NCBI RefSeq assembly: GCF_029784135.1
Contig: NC_073746.1
Span: forward strand, 58,812,097-58,876,096
From: Toxorhynchites rutilus septentrionalis
Taxonomy: Eukaryota > Arthropoda > Insecta > Diptera > Culicidae
Direction of reading: 5' to 3'
Length of the DNA: 64,000 nucleotides
Under the pieces are notes generated by a model, which was given only the letters and a program-made list of their open reading frames with translations, ran no database searches and was not told the origin of the DNA. Within the stretch, counting starts at the first letter, position 1. Each line of letters begins with the position of its first letter. The translations under genes were made by a program, and so were the position numbers. Below are positions 46,101-57,287 of this stretch, in pieces.

Positions 46101-46794
46101 CATCGACCACTATTTTATTTTTTCAGACAGTCTCAGCTCAATAGAGGCAATCCGCTCAATGAAAGTTGATAAACGCTCATCTTATTTCCTAACAAGAATA
46201 AGACAACTATTGAGTGTTTTGGTCGAAAAATTATTCAAGATTACCTTTGCATGGGTTCCCTCTCATTGCTCGATTCCGGGGAATGAGAAAGCGGACTCGC
46301 TAGCTAAGGTGGGCGCTTTAGGAGGCACACTTTTTGAAAGGAAAATTGCTTATAATGATTTTTTCCACATTACTCGTCAGTATACGCTCGTAAGTTGGCA
46401 GCGCATGTGGAGTGGTGATGAGTTCGGTCGTTGGTTACACACGATTATCCCTAAGGTCTCGACGAGTGCATGGGTCAAGGGATTGAATGTAGGTCGTGAT
46501 TTCATTCGCGTGATATCTCGGCTTATGTCCAATCTCTACAACCTAAACGCGCATCTCTATCGCATTGGGCTCGCAGCAAACAATCTTTGTGATTGTGGCG
46601 ATGGCTACCACGACATCGAGCATGTTGTCTGGTCGTGTATCCGGTTCCATGCTGCTCGCTCTCAGCTCTCTAGAGCACTGAGAGCACAAGGCAGACAATC
46701 GGATATCCCCGTCCGGGATATCTTAGGTAGCCGGGATCCTGATCTTCTGCTTCATCTATACCTGTTCCTCAGAAACTCCGATGTTAACGTTTAA
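43075..46794 (+). CDS. I-clade LINE copy 2 ORF2 (endonuclease-RT-RNase H), open but no ATG start
   Basis: The open frame runs about 1,239 codons from the stop at 43072. Numbering from 43084, the APE endonuclease has Glu55 (CETW), Asp152 (GDFNSH) and Asp227-His228 (SDHLP). The RT has Asp579 (FLDIKG), GLPQGSCLSPLLY and Asp668-Asp669 (LADD). RNase H has Asp958 (FTDG), Glu991 and Asp1015, with WVPSHCSIPGNEKADSLAK. The terminal Cys/His cluster starts at 1169. All expected catalytic residues are present. The codon aligned with copy 1's ATG (31741) is ATA at 43114, and the first in-frame ATG is 43384, inside the endonuclease. Translation would need a non-ATG start or coupling to ORF1, so activity is uncertain. 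Confidence 0.9.
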   Translation, partial: KKNVVFWQRSFPSIPDSGQEVKDLTTVIQWNCRSIIPKLDQFKFLVHSSNCDVFSLCETWLSSAGELNFHDFNIIRLDRNDSFGGVLLGIKKCHSFYRVTLPSMTGIEVVACQTQINGKDLCIASIYIPPRTTVGRHQFFDTIEAMPEPRVILGDFNSHGTAWGSLYDDNRATLIYDLCDNFKLTVLNTGEATRIANPPARASMLDISLCSSSLSLDCMWKVIQDPHGSDHLPIILSIANESSFRESVNISYDLTKNIDWRTFAEIISEAIVLMHELPPLEEYNFISSLIYESALQAQKKRVPTITFRRRHPSLWWDKECSKVYLEKSSAFKKFRKTGLVEWLLKYQALEAKLKGLIKAKKRGYWRKFVNGLSRETAMSTLWNTARKMRGWNHTNESEEYSDRWIFNFARKVCPDTVPAQNVVRDIPLQSDYENFSMVEFSIALLSCNNSAPGSDKIKFNLLKNLPDLAKQRLLNLFNKFLELNIVPHDWRQVRVIAIRKPNKPASDHNSYRSIAMLSCIRKLLEKMILLRLDKWVETNNLLSNTQFGFRRGKGTNDCLALLSSEIQIAFARKEQMASVFLDIKGAFDSVSMEILSEKLHNRGLSPILNNFLYNLLSEKHMFFNHGSLKSSRYSFMGLPQGSCLSPLLYSFYVNDIDNCLTRDCTLRQLADDGVISITGTNPVVLQKSLQDTLNNLFTWALKLGIEFSTEKTEMVVFSRKHEPAQFQLHLSGKTIQHSMFFKYLGVYFDSKCTWGRHIAYLKQKCQQRINFLQTITGTWWGAHPGDLIQLYKTTILSVLEYGSFCSRSAARIHILKLERIQYRCLRIAMGYLHSTHTKSLEVLAGVPPLTLRFTELSYRLLIRCKIMNPLVIDNFENLLQLTPQSSFMSLYHEYLTHNVHPSPGISNQVCFPYFCNSSVIFDLSMRQNIHGILDHLRSDSIPPIFSAEYGNVRSDKMFFTDGSFINGSTDFGNFNENSSASFKLKDPCSVYVAELGAIYYALGIIETLSIDHYFIFSDSLSSIEAIRSMKVDKRSSYFLTRIRQLLSVLVEKLFKITFAWVPSHCSIPGNEKADSLAKVGALGGTLFERKIAYNDFFHITRQYTLVSWQRMWSGDEFGRWLHTIIPKVSTSAWVKGLNVGRDFIRVISRLMSNLYNLNAHLYRIGLAANNLCDCGDGYHDIEHVVWSCIRFHAARSQLSRALRAQGRQSDIPVRDILGSRDPDLLLHLYLFLRNSDVNV

Positions 46795-47310
46795 TGATGT
46801 TTCCTTCGTTGTGTCCCCGTTTCATATCCCTCCTATCCAAACGATAAACTTTTACTTAGTCGCGGCAATACATACACACACTCTTTACAGATACACGGGC
46901 CAAAGGTTGTGCAGTCCACTGATCATTCAACAAGAGCCAAAGGTTGTACCGCTTATGACAACTCTACACGAGCTGATGATTGCGCCGGCTAGTGACCATT
47001 CTATCCTGGATTCCTCGAGTGGAGAAAGACGCACCACGCTAGATATGGGGTACAGACTAGGGGGGCGTTGCTGATTAATGGTCAGCTGCATCCCAATAGG
47101 AGATATCCCGTGTCGGGCACACGTACAGAGCATCGAAGACTGCAACATACCAATTATGAGAACACTTGTAATACTAACCTCGAGCCAACCGCGAGTAATC
47201 GGTTACATATTACTAACATAGTTGTAAGCAAACATTGTCGAAATATTGAACTCCCGGCCCCGTTAGGCTGACGCCTTAATAAAAATATATATTTTGGATA
47301 AAAAAAAAAA
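46795..47310 (+). other. LINE copy 2 3' UTR and poly-A
   Basis: This non-coding segment ends in CTTAATAAAAATATATATTT, TGGATA and poly-A. It is closely matched in reverse orientation at 62760-62792 plus 63531-64000. It contains CTCGAGCCAACCGCGAGTAATC, also present in the copy 1 UTR as CTCGAGTACACCGCGAGTAATC. The small frames on both strands here are shadows. Confidence 0.8.
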
Positions 47311-47320
47311 TCACTTCATC

Positions 47321-47866
47321 ATCAAAATATTCCTTCGTTGTAGAGAACAAATCAGGTACATCTAAGAATGTTTGATTATTCTGTTTTATAATTTTGTTCA
47401 CTCAATATAATTTTTCGAAAAACATCAAATGTTTTTTATTTTGACTTACGAGTCCCGTTTTTACTCTTGAACTATTTGGTCAGCCTAAAGATACATAACC
47501 ATATTGAACAATGGGAAATTTTCATCATAATCATAACGCATATCTGTTTTAGCCAATGCTAAATTTAAGGTAACTAATCTGCAACATTTAAATACACGTC
47601 ATTTTGCGATTTGGAAAATGTAACCTCATATTCAGACAGGTGCCAAATTTGAATGTAATAATAATATTATATCCAAATTATTATGATATAGTTTCGAGTT
47701 AGACATTGTCTTGTATATTTTTCCATCCCAACTGCGCAGAAGATCATGTTTGGGGTGACAATTCCTGAAGTCTTAAGCAGTTGAAAGTCAACATTATTGA
47801 ATTAATCACTAACTACTCCCCGAGGGGTAGGTCGTGCAAGCTGTCACATAGCAGATATGCAGATAC
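47321..47866. other. No gene recognised
   Basis: AT-rich flank between LINE copy 2 and the Tc1-like element. No coding or repeat signal other than a CCCCGAGGGG hairpin near 47817. Confidence 0.35.
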
Positions 47867-49283
47867 ATGGGAACATCGATATAATGTGCATTTCTCTTTC
47901 AAAAATTGTACGTTGTGTCGCATTGTATGTTATATCAAACATAATTAAGATCTCAGGAACATAACTTATATTCCTTCATTGTATTACAGCTTTATAGTTT
48001 TGATTGATTTTGGTACTTTTCTTCGGATACTTCCATCATTGTTTAGACTCTCTGTTGATCAAGCGGCCATTTTATTTAACGATCTCTTCATGTCTGCAGC
48101 ATCACTTTGGCACCCTTCATCAATTCCGTTTGACAATTGGCCAATTTTTTTTTGACTTGGCGGAACTGGGGATAATTGGAGAATTGAGGTCTTTTTCAAT
48201 GTAAACGATCCCGTTGTCACGGTAACGATACTACTGAGGTACCTTTCGAATGCAGTGGCAGCTTGCCAAATCTGGCCTAAAATTCACCGGACGTTTCTGC
48301 AGGCACTCTCTTCTATACATTCTCAAGTTCATTGTCATGTTTGTGACGAGAACCTTTGTTTTCTGTCACAGCTGCAAATCCCTTGCCAAATCAAGAACTT
48401 CCTGGAAAATTTATCAACGAAAACGAACTTCTTCTCTAGCAGGGTAGGTCGTGTGTCTTATAGAATTTCAGACCTAAGAGCTGTCCAAAATTCATCTTCA
48501 CGTACGTTTCGTCATACATCAGCATGCATCCATCGTACTTCGTCAAAACCTTACAATTTTCGAGTGCGTCTTTCGGCAACCAAATTTTTCTCGCAGGTAC
48601 AGAAATTAATAATCTTCTCACATATTGATTCTCCGGATGGTACTTTGGTTAGAGTTGTATGTATCGTATGTTCCACTAAGACGCGTCTTCTGATCCATCG
48701 GAACAACAGTTGCATGTTTACGAATACTTTTCAGCATATGATATACCGTCAATGGGTGTCCAAAATCAAATTTCTTCTCTCAGGATCCATCCTTTCCAAA
48801 ACAAAACGTGTCAACTGAAATTTTCCCCGTTAAAGATACAGGTTTGCCACAAAAATTTCTTTCATAAGATTCATAAGACACGCCTACTACGACCGCTGCT
48901 ATAAAATTAACAATGATGCCGGGTTCTAAATGAAACAAACCTTAAGGTAAATAGATAAAATTATCGCTTGCACCTTTATTCTTCAGCACAAGTGTTCAAA
49001 CCATATTGCAGAGCATGTAATGCAAAAATGCAAAATTTATATGGAAGTCCTGATTATGGGCTGTGGTTTCAGACATGAGACTATAATCACCATATTCACA
49101 ATGCACAATACAGAGATGGATAGTTTTTATGGGATTTCCAATGCCCTAATTGAAATTCGGGAACCTATACCCAGGCCACTAAGTGACATTTGTTGAACCT
49201 GATTGACATGAAACTATCAGTAACTATTCCGAAAAGATTGATTACACATTGAAAATGTGTACGTTATATCGATGTTCCCCCGT
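47867..49283 (-). mobile_element. Tc1-like transposon, degenerate
   Basis: Inverted ends GGGAACATCGATATAATGTG (left, from about 47869) and, as reverse complement, GGGAACATCGATATAACGTA (right, to about 49282) bracket a minus-strand transposase relic. The outermost bases are not resolved. The size of about 1.4 kb suits a once-complete Tc1/mariner-type element. Confidence 0.7.
48010..48830 (-). pseudogene. Tc1/mariner-type transposase relic
   Basis: Minus-strand pieces in family order, across several frames: SIRKHATVVPMDQKTRLSGT (N-terminal), then LTKYDGCMLMYDETYVKMNF and GQLLGLKFY, which carry the first catalytic Asp in the DDETYVK context. KFVFVDKFSRKFLIWQGICS follows, then a FWPDLASCH-like segment with the second Asp, then NYPQFRQVKKKLANCQTE, which in the family reads NCPQ-RPIE and carries the third acidic residue. 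Multiple stops and shifts make it inactive. The motifs recall mosquito Tc1-like proteins with this DDETYVK signature. Confidence 0.7.
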
Positions 49284-49950
49284 TGTTTCACTCTCCTTCT
49301 CGCGGAATACATTTTCGCAAGTAAAGACCTTTTTCTGGAAGTAGAAGAAAATGACGAAGCAAAAATGTTCTTCCGTTTTAGTTAGTACGTAAAAGATAAA
49401 ATTCTGAAGAGTTAGGTATCCTCAATGCGAATTTTACTGCTGAAAAAAAATATAACGGGAAAACATAAAGAATTTGAACACATGACATGAAGACACATGC
49501 TTGGTTCAGTGTGTTCCCTTCCTGAATGAGCCAAAAGTAGTACTTCTTCAGACGACAAAACGTATAACATCTAGAACTAGAAATACAATTGCATATACTT
49601 CGATCTTGCATTTCATATTTGAAGAAATTGCACATTATATTCTCATGTAAAAAAAGTCTTCAATCATTCCTGTGAACAAGTGCATTTTTTTTTTCTATTG
49701 AATAAATGAACCATTTCACACGGAAATTAAATACTCAATTTTATACAAAACTAACAATTATCCGTCGAATGGGGGTACACTGGAATACTAATAGACTAAC
49801 GTTGGAGCAATCAAATGTAAGTTACAAACAATAAACAGGAAAAAATAATGTAGAGGAAATAATAACTTATCTGTAAGAAAATACATGAAATACTGAATAG
49901 GCAATTTTTAACCATAGAATTAAGGAAACATGTTAATATTTTCTAGTAAA
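49284..49950. other. No gene recognised
   Basis: AT-rich spacer; the frame at 49378-49635 has no family features. Confidence 0.35.
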
Positions 49951-49954
49951 AATA

Positions 49955-50025
49955 TAGTTAAGAGCGTGGCTCCTTTAAACCTATGTAACTGAGCCTGTAA
50001 AAATAAACGGATTAATAAAAAAATA
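49955..50025 (+). mobile_element. I-clade LINE 3' tail fragment
   Basis: GTGGCTCCTTTAAACCTATG then TAACTGAGCCTGTAAAAATA then AACGGATTAAT and an A-run matches the last 60 bases of copy 1 (35710-35770). It keeps the GGCTC/GAGCC stem. It is a very short 5'-truncated insertion of the copy 1 family. Confidence 0.8.
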
Positions 50026-50065
50026 TCAGACATTGTGCCGGGGAAAAAAAAGATGTATAAAATGA

Positions 50066-50530
50066 TTCAGCGTATGACGAACTTCATGCAAACTCGACTG
50101 GCCGTTGGCAGCACCATCTCAGAATGCAGTGAATCGTTGTAGGTGTAGGCACATGGGTCTTTCAAGCAACTTTGTATACTTGAAATATTCAAAATCGGAT
50201 TAAAACTAAGACGTCAACTATCTATCTTTTATAGTTTCTGGAATGCATGGCATTTTTGTATGGAGACTCTTGAAAAAAGTAATCTTTTACTCGTAAAATT
50301 TTTGTGTGCAAATTCTCGCGTTTGACATGTTCTTGACATGTTACTAAATAGAAAAAAAGTTATCAGAGCATGTAAATCGAGAAAATTTATACATAAAAAT
50401 GTTACAAATTAAATATTAATGGTAATTTTTCGAAGAAAAACATGAAAAAGTTGTTGTTCAAAAAACTTTTTGTCTTGTGAAAGTAGCCATCTTCCGATGT
50501 ATTGGAGACGTTTTGGAAGTTGTATGAAAA
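50066..50530 (+). repeat. AT-rich palindromic repeat family, copy C (partial)
   Basis: The left edge GACGAACTTCATGCAAACTC then GACTGGCCGTTGGCAGCACC corresponds to copy A reversed. The body has ACATGTTACTAAATAGA and AAAAACATGAAAAAGTTG and ends CATCTTCCGATGTAT. The second half of the family palindrome is missing. Confidence 0.6.
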
Positions 50531-50814
50531 AATTAATATTACTCTATAGTATAGCGTGGTTCCCTTGCGATTATCACGATTATCGATTAGTGGGAATGTG
50601 TAAAAAGAATCTGGATTCCTGTGGTGAGTGATGTGATTCTGAAAACGCGAACTCTCAACTTTTGAGCGAAACGAAGAAATAGGAAATAATATCTATTTTA
50701 ATCGGACCGGTCATACATTTCGTTATTCATCGTGCGTAGAACTATTTTTCCTGACCTGAGAAGTTTACTGAAACAAAATCTTCAAACCATCACAAATATC
50801 ACTCGAATAGACTA

Positions 50815-50996
50815 CACCCAGGTTTTTTTCGCGGTTTTTTTTGCGCGGTTTTTTTGCGCAGTTTTTTACGAGGTTTTTTTACGCGGATTTTACAATTAAC
50901 GCGTTCTTTTTCACGCGGATTTTCCAATTAACGCGGTTTTTTTTTACGTGGTTTTTTTACGAGGTACATATCCCCGCGTAAAAAAAAATCTGGGTG
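50815..50996. mobile_element. 182-bp MITE, CACCCAGG ends, TA-flanked
   Basis: CACCCAGGTTTTTTTCGCGG on the left mirrors CGCGTAAAAAAAAATCTGGG then TG on the right, with TA at 50813-50814 and 50997-50998. The interior is a run of TTTTTTACGCGG-type and CCAATTAACGCGG units. Relatives occur at 58574-58692 and 59164-59256. No coding potential. Confidence 0.7.
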
Positions 50997-51209
50997 TATA
51001 TATTTTTCAAGCTGAGAAGGTCACAAAGGGAATTCCTAGCTTAGGGGTTTATTCATTTCATTCTTTGCACAACAACCATGGATAACAGCTATTACAAACT
51101 TGGGCCTTGAGGGCTTCGGACCGTTCTTCGCAGGCGGAATTCGAACATTATAATTTAGGCCTCTTGTACACAAACATCACCACGAATGTATGTGTGAACG
51201 AATCCATGA

Positions 51210-52665
51210 CTTTATTTTATTTTTTTTATTTTTATTTATTCATCGTCTTCGAGAGTATCGTACAGACTGGTTATACTTATGATATATTCTTAATCCTAGC
51301 TTTAAAATAATCTTTGGTCATGTTGAAATCAAAAATTTGGCAGACATTGTTGAAGGCTCGAAGGCAGGAACTGAATGGATTATTGTAGCCATAGCATGTT
51401 CTATGTCCGGGAACAGCAATTAATGCGGAGAAACGCAGCTGACGTTGAGGAACGTTTATTGGAATATGCAGAAGAAGATCGGCACACTCGATGTTTTCAC
51501 TGAGGATGTCGAATACAATCAGTCGTTGCATCTTCAGTCGCCTTGCCGTGAGCAATTCCAAGTCGATTAGACGACAACGTTCCGAATAATGGGGAAGATG
51601 GACGGGATCATTCCACGGGAGATGTCGCAATGCAAATCGAATGAAACATTTCTGTACACGCTCGATACGTACAATCTCGGAAACGTGGTATGGGGCCCAG
51701 ACCGGTGCAGCGTACTCTAAGTTGCTCCTCACTAAACTACAGTACAAAGCTTTTAGTGCATATACGTCGGTGAACTGTGACGCATTCCGACGTATAAATC
51801 CCATGATAGAGAATGCTTTGGAGGTGATAGCTGAGATGTGATCGTGGAAACGTAGCTTTGAGTCCATGATAACACCCAAGTCACGGATAGAATGTACACG
51901 ATCCAAGAAAAGAGTGTCGATCTTGTATCGGTAGTCTATCGGCTCGTAGCAACGACTAAAGGTGATCACCTTGCACTTACTTGTGTTCACACGCATGCCG
52001 TTGTCTTTGCACCACTGCGCTAGAGAATCGATATCGGCCTGCAAGCTGCAGCAGTCCGCAGCTGATTTGATGACTCGGAAAATTTTAAGGTCGTCGGCAA
52101 ACAATAGTTTTCCAGAAGATATTCGTAGGCACAAGTCATTAATGAAGATTACAAATATCAATGGCCCTAGTACACTTCCTTGGGGGACTCCGGACGCTAT
52201 ATCGAATGTTGTGGATCGTGCTGAGTTCACCTCAACAAAAGCTTTCCTACCGGTCAGGTAAGACATCAACCAATCGGATATCCAATCAGGAAAACCCATG
52301 TGCTTCATTTTTCTCACTGTAAGAATATGCGGAACAGTATCGAAAGCCTTCGAGAAATCAATATAAACAGAGTCCACTTGATTTCTGTGTTCAACTTCAC
52401 GAAAGAGCACGTTGGTGTAGCATAATAAATTGGACGTTGTGGAACGATGGGGTACAAATCCATGCTGGAACTCAGATATCATCGATTTCGCTGCAGACAG
52501 TAGCACTGTGTGGATCAGTGATTCGAGTAGCTTCCCTAGGCAACAAAGGATGGATATTCCACGGTAATTTTCAACGCGCCGCAAGCTGCCTGATTTGTAG
52601 ATAGGAATCATCTTCGCAGTTTTCCATAGGCTAGGGAATGTTCTTTCCTCGAGCGACTTTCCTTA
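51210..52665 (-). mobile_element. 5'-truncated Jockey/CR1-superfamily LINE
   Basis: The minus strand carries an RT frame starting abruptly near 52665 and ending at 51277. It is followed by a short UTR and an A/T-rich AATAAATAAAAATAAAAAAA tail at about 51210-51245. No RNase H follows the RT, unlike the I-clade copies, so this is a separate LINE lineage. No convincing target-site duplication was found. Confidence 0.8.
51277..52664 (-). pseudogene. LINE reverse transcriptase, uninterrupted but 5'-truncated
   Basis: The 444-codon frame from ATG 52611 (open upstream to about 52660, including FPSLWKTAKMIPIYKSGS) has RT motifs in order. YRGISILCCLGKLLE is near residue 16, YIDFSKAFDTVP (motif A) at 83-94, GVPQGSVLGPLIFVIFIND (motif B) at 141-159, and FADDLKIF (catalytic Asp-Asp) at 171-178. 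A thumb and C-terminal region follow with DLGVIMDSKLRFHDHI, YCSLVRSNLEYAAPVW and ERVQKCFIRFALRHL. The catalytic core is intact. The endonuclease is absent because of truncation, so it cannot move by itself. Confidence 0.85.
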
Positions 52666-52739
52666 GAAAAAAATGAAAAAAATCACACAGCTGTTGAATA
52701 GTCCATTTTCAAATAGAACGCACACTTATCTAAGAGTAT

Positions 52740-53160
52740 GAATAAGTTCTGTATTATCCTTTTTATTTTTTTTTTTTGCATTAATGTGATCATTTCCATT
52801 TTAGTTTGGTTCGAAAAACCATTTTTTCATTTTTCCAAAAATTACGTTTTTAATAAGTCATAACTTTTGAATAATTGAAACGATTCAGATAATTCACATA
52901 TCAAAGCGAATCCAGTGAGTTTTTTGAAAAAAATATAATACTTGTAAAAACATTGGATTTTGTTTTCGTTATTATTGTATTTGTTGTAGCTACCTGCGAA
53001 ACCAAAACATGTTGACTTTGAAAAATCATAACCCGAAAATGAAAAACAAAACATCTTTCTGGTTTTTGGAAATGTTATGTAAAAACAAAACTCAGCTTTC
53101 GAGACAAAAATATAAAAAAAAAGCAAATATATCTGGGGCTGTGAATCGCTTTCGAAAGAC
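52740..53160 (+). repeat. AT-rich repeat family (CATAACTTTTGAAT-ATTCAGAT), copy 1
   Basis: CATTTCCATTTTAGTTTGGT, CCAAAAATTACGTTTTT, CATAACTTTTGAATAATTG and CGATTCAGAT-ATTCACATAT recur in the same order in the reverse complement of 61195-61438, and in the forward direction at 60753-60985. Non-coding. Confidence 0.6.
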
Positions 53161-56100
53161 TAATGAAGCTCTTTCGATCTTGAATAACAACAGAAAAACC
53201 TTATGCAAAATGGTGCAAAGAACATTAACATTACCATTATCAATGCGTACCACACAAAAAACAAAATCATAATGCTATTTGCGGTTCTTGGGTGTATCAC
53301 GTGTGTGCTTTGAGATTTTTATTCAAATTGTGATCAATCGGCATGAAAAAATAAACAAAAATTTGCGGGGGTTTTGATGAAACTTGAAGTTTGTTGAAGA
53401 TGAGACGAACAGGTAATTGCTCATTCGATGATTGATCTTTTAGAAGTAGATGGTCGTACTTGGACAATTCAAGAGTCCTTTTCATTTCCAAAAAGCAATT
53501 TCGATAAAAATGCATTTGAAGTTTCGATTCAAGGACGTTCTACATTAGATAGCGCGTCACTGTATCACTATCACTGTATCTGTCACTATCAAGAATAAAC
53601 GACGAGTATGGAATGTTCGTATTTTTTGTGTGGATAGTATCCATATTCACAAAAGAGTGTGTAAAAGTGAAGCGTGAAGTAAAATCCAAATATTACTGTA
53701 TAGCAAAGAGCGGTTTCACAGGCTGGCCGAGCTTTACAAATTTTCACAAATCGGCACAAAATTTTAAAGTTTCCCGGTGCACCCATTTCGCGAAGCTTGC
53801 GCCACCTTACACTGATTGCAGCCATAGTTCCATAATGCACCTCGCTCATGGACATTATTACAACCTCACAATTAATTATGGACTAACAGGATGAAATTGG
53901 TTTTATCGCACCCTGCATTACTGGCGAAACTCGCGTGCGCCATCACGGGCCGCAGCGATCGAACCCATGGATATAGGAGGGAGAGCATCGCGATACCGCT
54001 TTAAAGTGGAGATTTGCGGATGTGTGCAGCAGCAATTGCACCTGCTAACTTTATAATTAATTGTGTCAATTCGCCCGAACAAGGAACTGGTACGGTGCCT
54101 GTAATTGCATGCAATATTCAGAATGTTTTTAATTTTCATCGATTTCCTCCACCAGCTGCTGCAGCTGCTGTTGCCGCCGCCATTCGGAAACTGGCACTTG
54201 GTCCCAATTCGTGAGACCCCGTTTTCAATAAAATAGAGCGAATGAGCGTTTAGTGACACTTCGAGAAACCAAATCGGATGACATCCCAACAATAGCGCCG
54301 ATCCCACATCAGAAACGTCCAAACATGATCGAAAGTCAAATAGAAGAGTGACACATTTCTCCATTGCCGCAACAACAGAAAACGGTTCGATTTTGTTCCC
54401 CTATTGCAATCCGTTCTATTTTCCCATTTTTTTTCGCCGCATCCATCAACGGAAATTGACGCTTGTTTTCGACTTACCACACATTAGCTTTCAAAATATT
54501 TGCGCCTCATCCTCTTCCCATCCATCAGAGCCACGATTTTCGGCACTTTTGAACGGATTTGACAACGTATGAAAATGGAAATTGGAAAAATGACACAGCC
54601 ATGGTTCTTTTGTGTCAAGGTCTGGTGTCAATTTAAAGCGTATCTGTTTTTGAGGCTGTGCGGGTCCTCCGGGTCGATGCAAGCAATTGTTGTCGCAGAT
54701 GAGAAAATAAAACCATAATTTTCTGTGAAATTACCTCCGACGTTTTTGTTGTTGTTGTTGTTGTTGTTGTGGTTATGGTTGTGTTATCATCAGTTTCTAT
54801 CTCAAGAAAGGAAGCTCTAATTTGAGATAGAAAATAGAAATGGCGGAAGATCAGCTCCCTCGGGCAGAACACGTATGAAAAAATGGCCTCGAAAAAGGAG
54901 GAAGTTTGGCTGAAAAATTAACTGTGCCTCCGGCCGTGGTGTGCATGCAGCTCTGCTAAGTGAGCTCTGATTAAATCTGATAATTAGAAAATATTATTAT
55001 CAGTTAATTCCAAGTTAGAATTTATTTTTGTTTCGGAAGATTCGTGCTGTTTGAAAACACGAACCAGCATTTATCAGTATATCACATGATCGCTTCCTGT
55101 TCCAATTCACTCGGGAAATCTCAGCCTCGCATTAACAATTTAATTGAAATTTGGTTCGGCGGATATTTCGTGCCGCGCGAGCAAAATTCATAATTACAAC
55201 CAATTGAAACCCAAATCGTGAAGAGATTATTTCGTAATTATTTTCCCTTCTCGCGTCGATGTGAATTTTTCCTGGCGTGAAAATTCGCCCACCCTGGGCA
55301 TGTTTGGGGAATGCAAAAAGCAGTTCTGTAGCTCGGTGAGCCCACACGGAATGGTTTGCGAAACGGCACGCAATGCCTCGCTGGCCAAGGGCGTCCAGGA
55401 TGGGTGCATATAGAGGCACTTGTTCTCTCTCTCTCTCTCGCTTTTATCAGATGACGATAATGATGATTCACTTCAGGGCCCCCGGAAGCTGGGCCCAAAT
55501 TTGGCCCCTGTGTATGTGCGCACTGTGTATTGAATTTAATGCACTTTTGAATCTTGCGTTGCCTGCGGAGCGCTCAGAGTAAATTAAAAACCAATTGTAG
55601 CTTCTCCCGAAGTGGAAGAGGGGTTTGAATTTTTGAATTGTTCCTGGAGGAGTGGGGAGAAGGTAGGAAAATGTTGAGCTGATGTTGCCAAATTGAGTTT
55701 TAATAGCAATCAACTCCGATAAGAGCGTGAAAAACAGAAGTGCAGTCGTCGAATGAATTCTCAGACATGTGTCAAATGCTTCGATCTCGTGATACGTTTA
55801 TCTTACAAAAGAAAAAAAAATCCAAATCCAAAAAATATAATTCTGGGGTTAGTTGCATAATTCCATTTTTGTTTTTATTGCTATAACGAAGCTGATGATT
55901 CCATATAATTCCTCAACAAAAGATTGAACTACACAATTATTTATAAGATCAGTAAATTTAGGCATAAGCAAGAAAAACCAGTATGCAAAATTGTATATAT
56001 GTATATTTATATAAAGGTTTTTGTGCTGACCAAATCGACGATCAAATATGAAAACTGGAGAAGTGAACTATAATCCCATTTTTGTATATCGAGCAAATTG

Positions 56101-57285
56101 CCAACCCGGGAGTTCCGATCATGAAGTTTTCACATAAGACCTGTTATGAGAACTACCGCAGTAGGAGCAATTTCATGCCAAATCAGTCGGCTCTGACCCC
56201 CTTTTTTTGTTATGTATACAGTTGTAGCTATCTAAAATAATTATTTTTGTTATCAGATGACCAATATTAATTCGCGACTGATTTTTTTGAACGGGCTTGT
56301 CCGATATTATATACTTTTTTCGAAACCCAGATATCTGATTAAAATATAATGAACAGAAAAGTTGTTTCGAAATCGATGAACTATTTACGAAACAAATAAA
56401 ACAGCCTTAAAAATACTCAAAATTTGAATTTAATATTTACAAATTTTATGGTGCAAAACAGCTCTCGATATTTTTTTCCCAAAGATAACTTTTCGCCTTC
56501 GCAGTATATATTCTCGGTTTCATTGATTTCACAGAAGTTCTCTCGGTTACCTTCTAAGGTTTCCCAAAGATAACTTTCTGCCATCGTAATTGGCTTTCGA
56601 TACAGAGTACGCGCCACGAAAAACAGAATATATCGCCGGTCATATTTGTGTTAGTTTCCTCCTCAGGTTTTCCGAAGATAAAGGACCGAAAGTTGCGACT
56701 AAAAAGTTAATTCTCAAGTTTCGTTTCATTTACACCCAAATAGATGAATCCCACGTGATCGGCGGCGAATATCATACTAATATTTCTTCCCTTCCCCTGA
56801 TGACTGTGAGGAAGTGGCCGGCGTCGTTATTGACCATTTAAAGCCAGAATCACCGAAAATTGCACAACGAGAATTATTTGCTAGTCCAAGCGTCATTCTG
56901 TGTGTTCTTTGTGCAATTTGATTGGTTCAAGTCAATCACGGAGAGCAACTACGAATTGTACAGTCTACCCAAGCTCAAGCTCAAGCTCAAAACAGCTCTC
57001 AGCTAAATCTGTTGAAATGCACGCGTTCAATAGCCACAATAATGCAACAAAAAAAAAATCGTCATCACAAGTATGAACAAAATATCTAATGAACATGTAA
57101 ACAACTCAAAACTTTTAAACGCTTCTAATTTTACATTCGCATTATTTTGCATTAATTTATCTTCGATCTGATTCACGTCGTACAGTTGACACATTCTTCA
57201 AACGGCATAGAATGTCATTGTTTTAAGCAAGCTTTGATGGTAAAACGACGTTTAACAGGAATACATAGGTTGTAAGAAGAACATA
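53161..57285. other. Mostly single-copy-looking DNA; microsatellites; no gene recognised
   Basis: 53.5-55.8 kb is GC-richer and repeat-poor. Overlapping frames on both strands (for example 53918-54364, 55132-55582) have no family features. Microsatellites: GTT units at 54747-54770, a CT run at about 55426-55440, a CAGCTGCTG stretch near 54155, and AGCTCA units near 56963-56986. A detached TIR of the 39.8-kb family begins at about 56164. A TATATGTATATTTATATAA block lies near 55996. Confidence 0.45.
56162..56200 (+). repeat. Orphan TIR of the GAGCAATT-CACGCCAAA family
   Basis: TAGGAGCAATTTCATGCCAA then ATCAGTCGG matches both ends of the 39842-41899 element. No partner end is visible downstream within a few kilobases, so it is a truncated or very old copy. 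Confidence 0.5.
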
Positions 57286-57287
57286 TA

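Larger units (their letters stand above)
42109..47310 (+). mobile_element. I-clade LINE copy 2, long, ORF2 frame open, probably 5'-truncated
   Basis: The element contains ORF1 with three zinc knuckles, an uninterrupted ORF2 frame, a 480-bp 3' UTR and poly-A (47300-47310). The 10-bp repeat TCACTTCATC flanks 42108/47311. At the 5' junction a 20-bp unit TCTTTGCGATCGCTGTGATC is followed by TCTTTGCGATCG again. If the duplication is genuine, the first 35 codons of the open ORF1 frame are host-derived and ORF1 is 5'-truncated. The 3' UTR differs from copy 1 and matches the 63.5-64 kb copy. It belongs to a sister subfamily of copy 1. Confidence 0.85.

Noticed and set aside
42005..47310. LINE copy 2 as a demonstrably autonomous full-length element
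   Set aside because: The ORF2 frame is open, but there is no ATG at its start. The 5' target duplication also lies inside the ORF1 frame, so it is probably truncated.
51210..52665. Target-site duplication for the minus-strand LINE
   Set aside because: Only a short GACTTT similarity was seen between flanks, too weak to claim.
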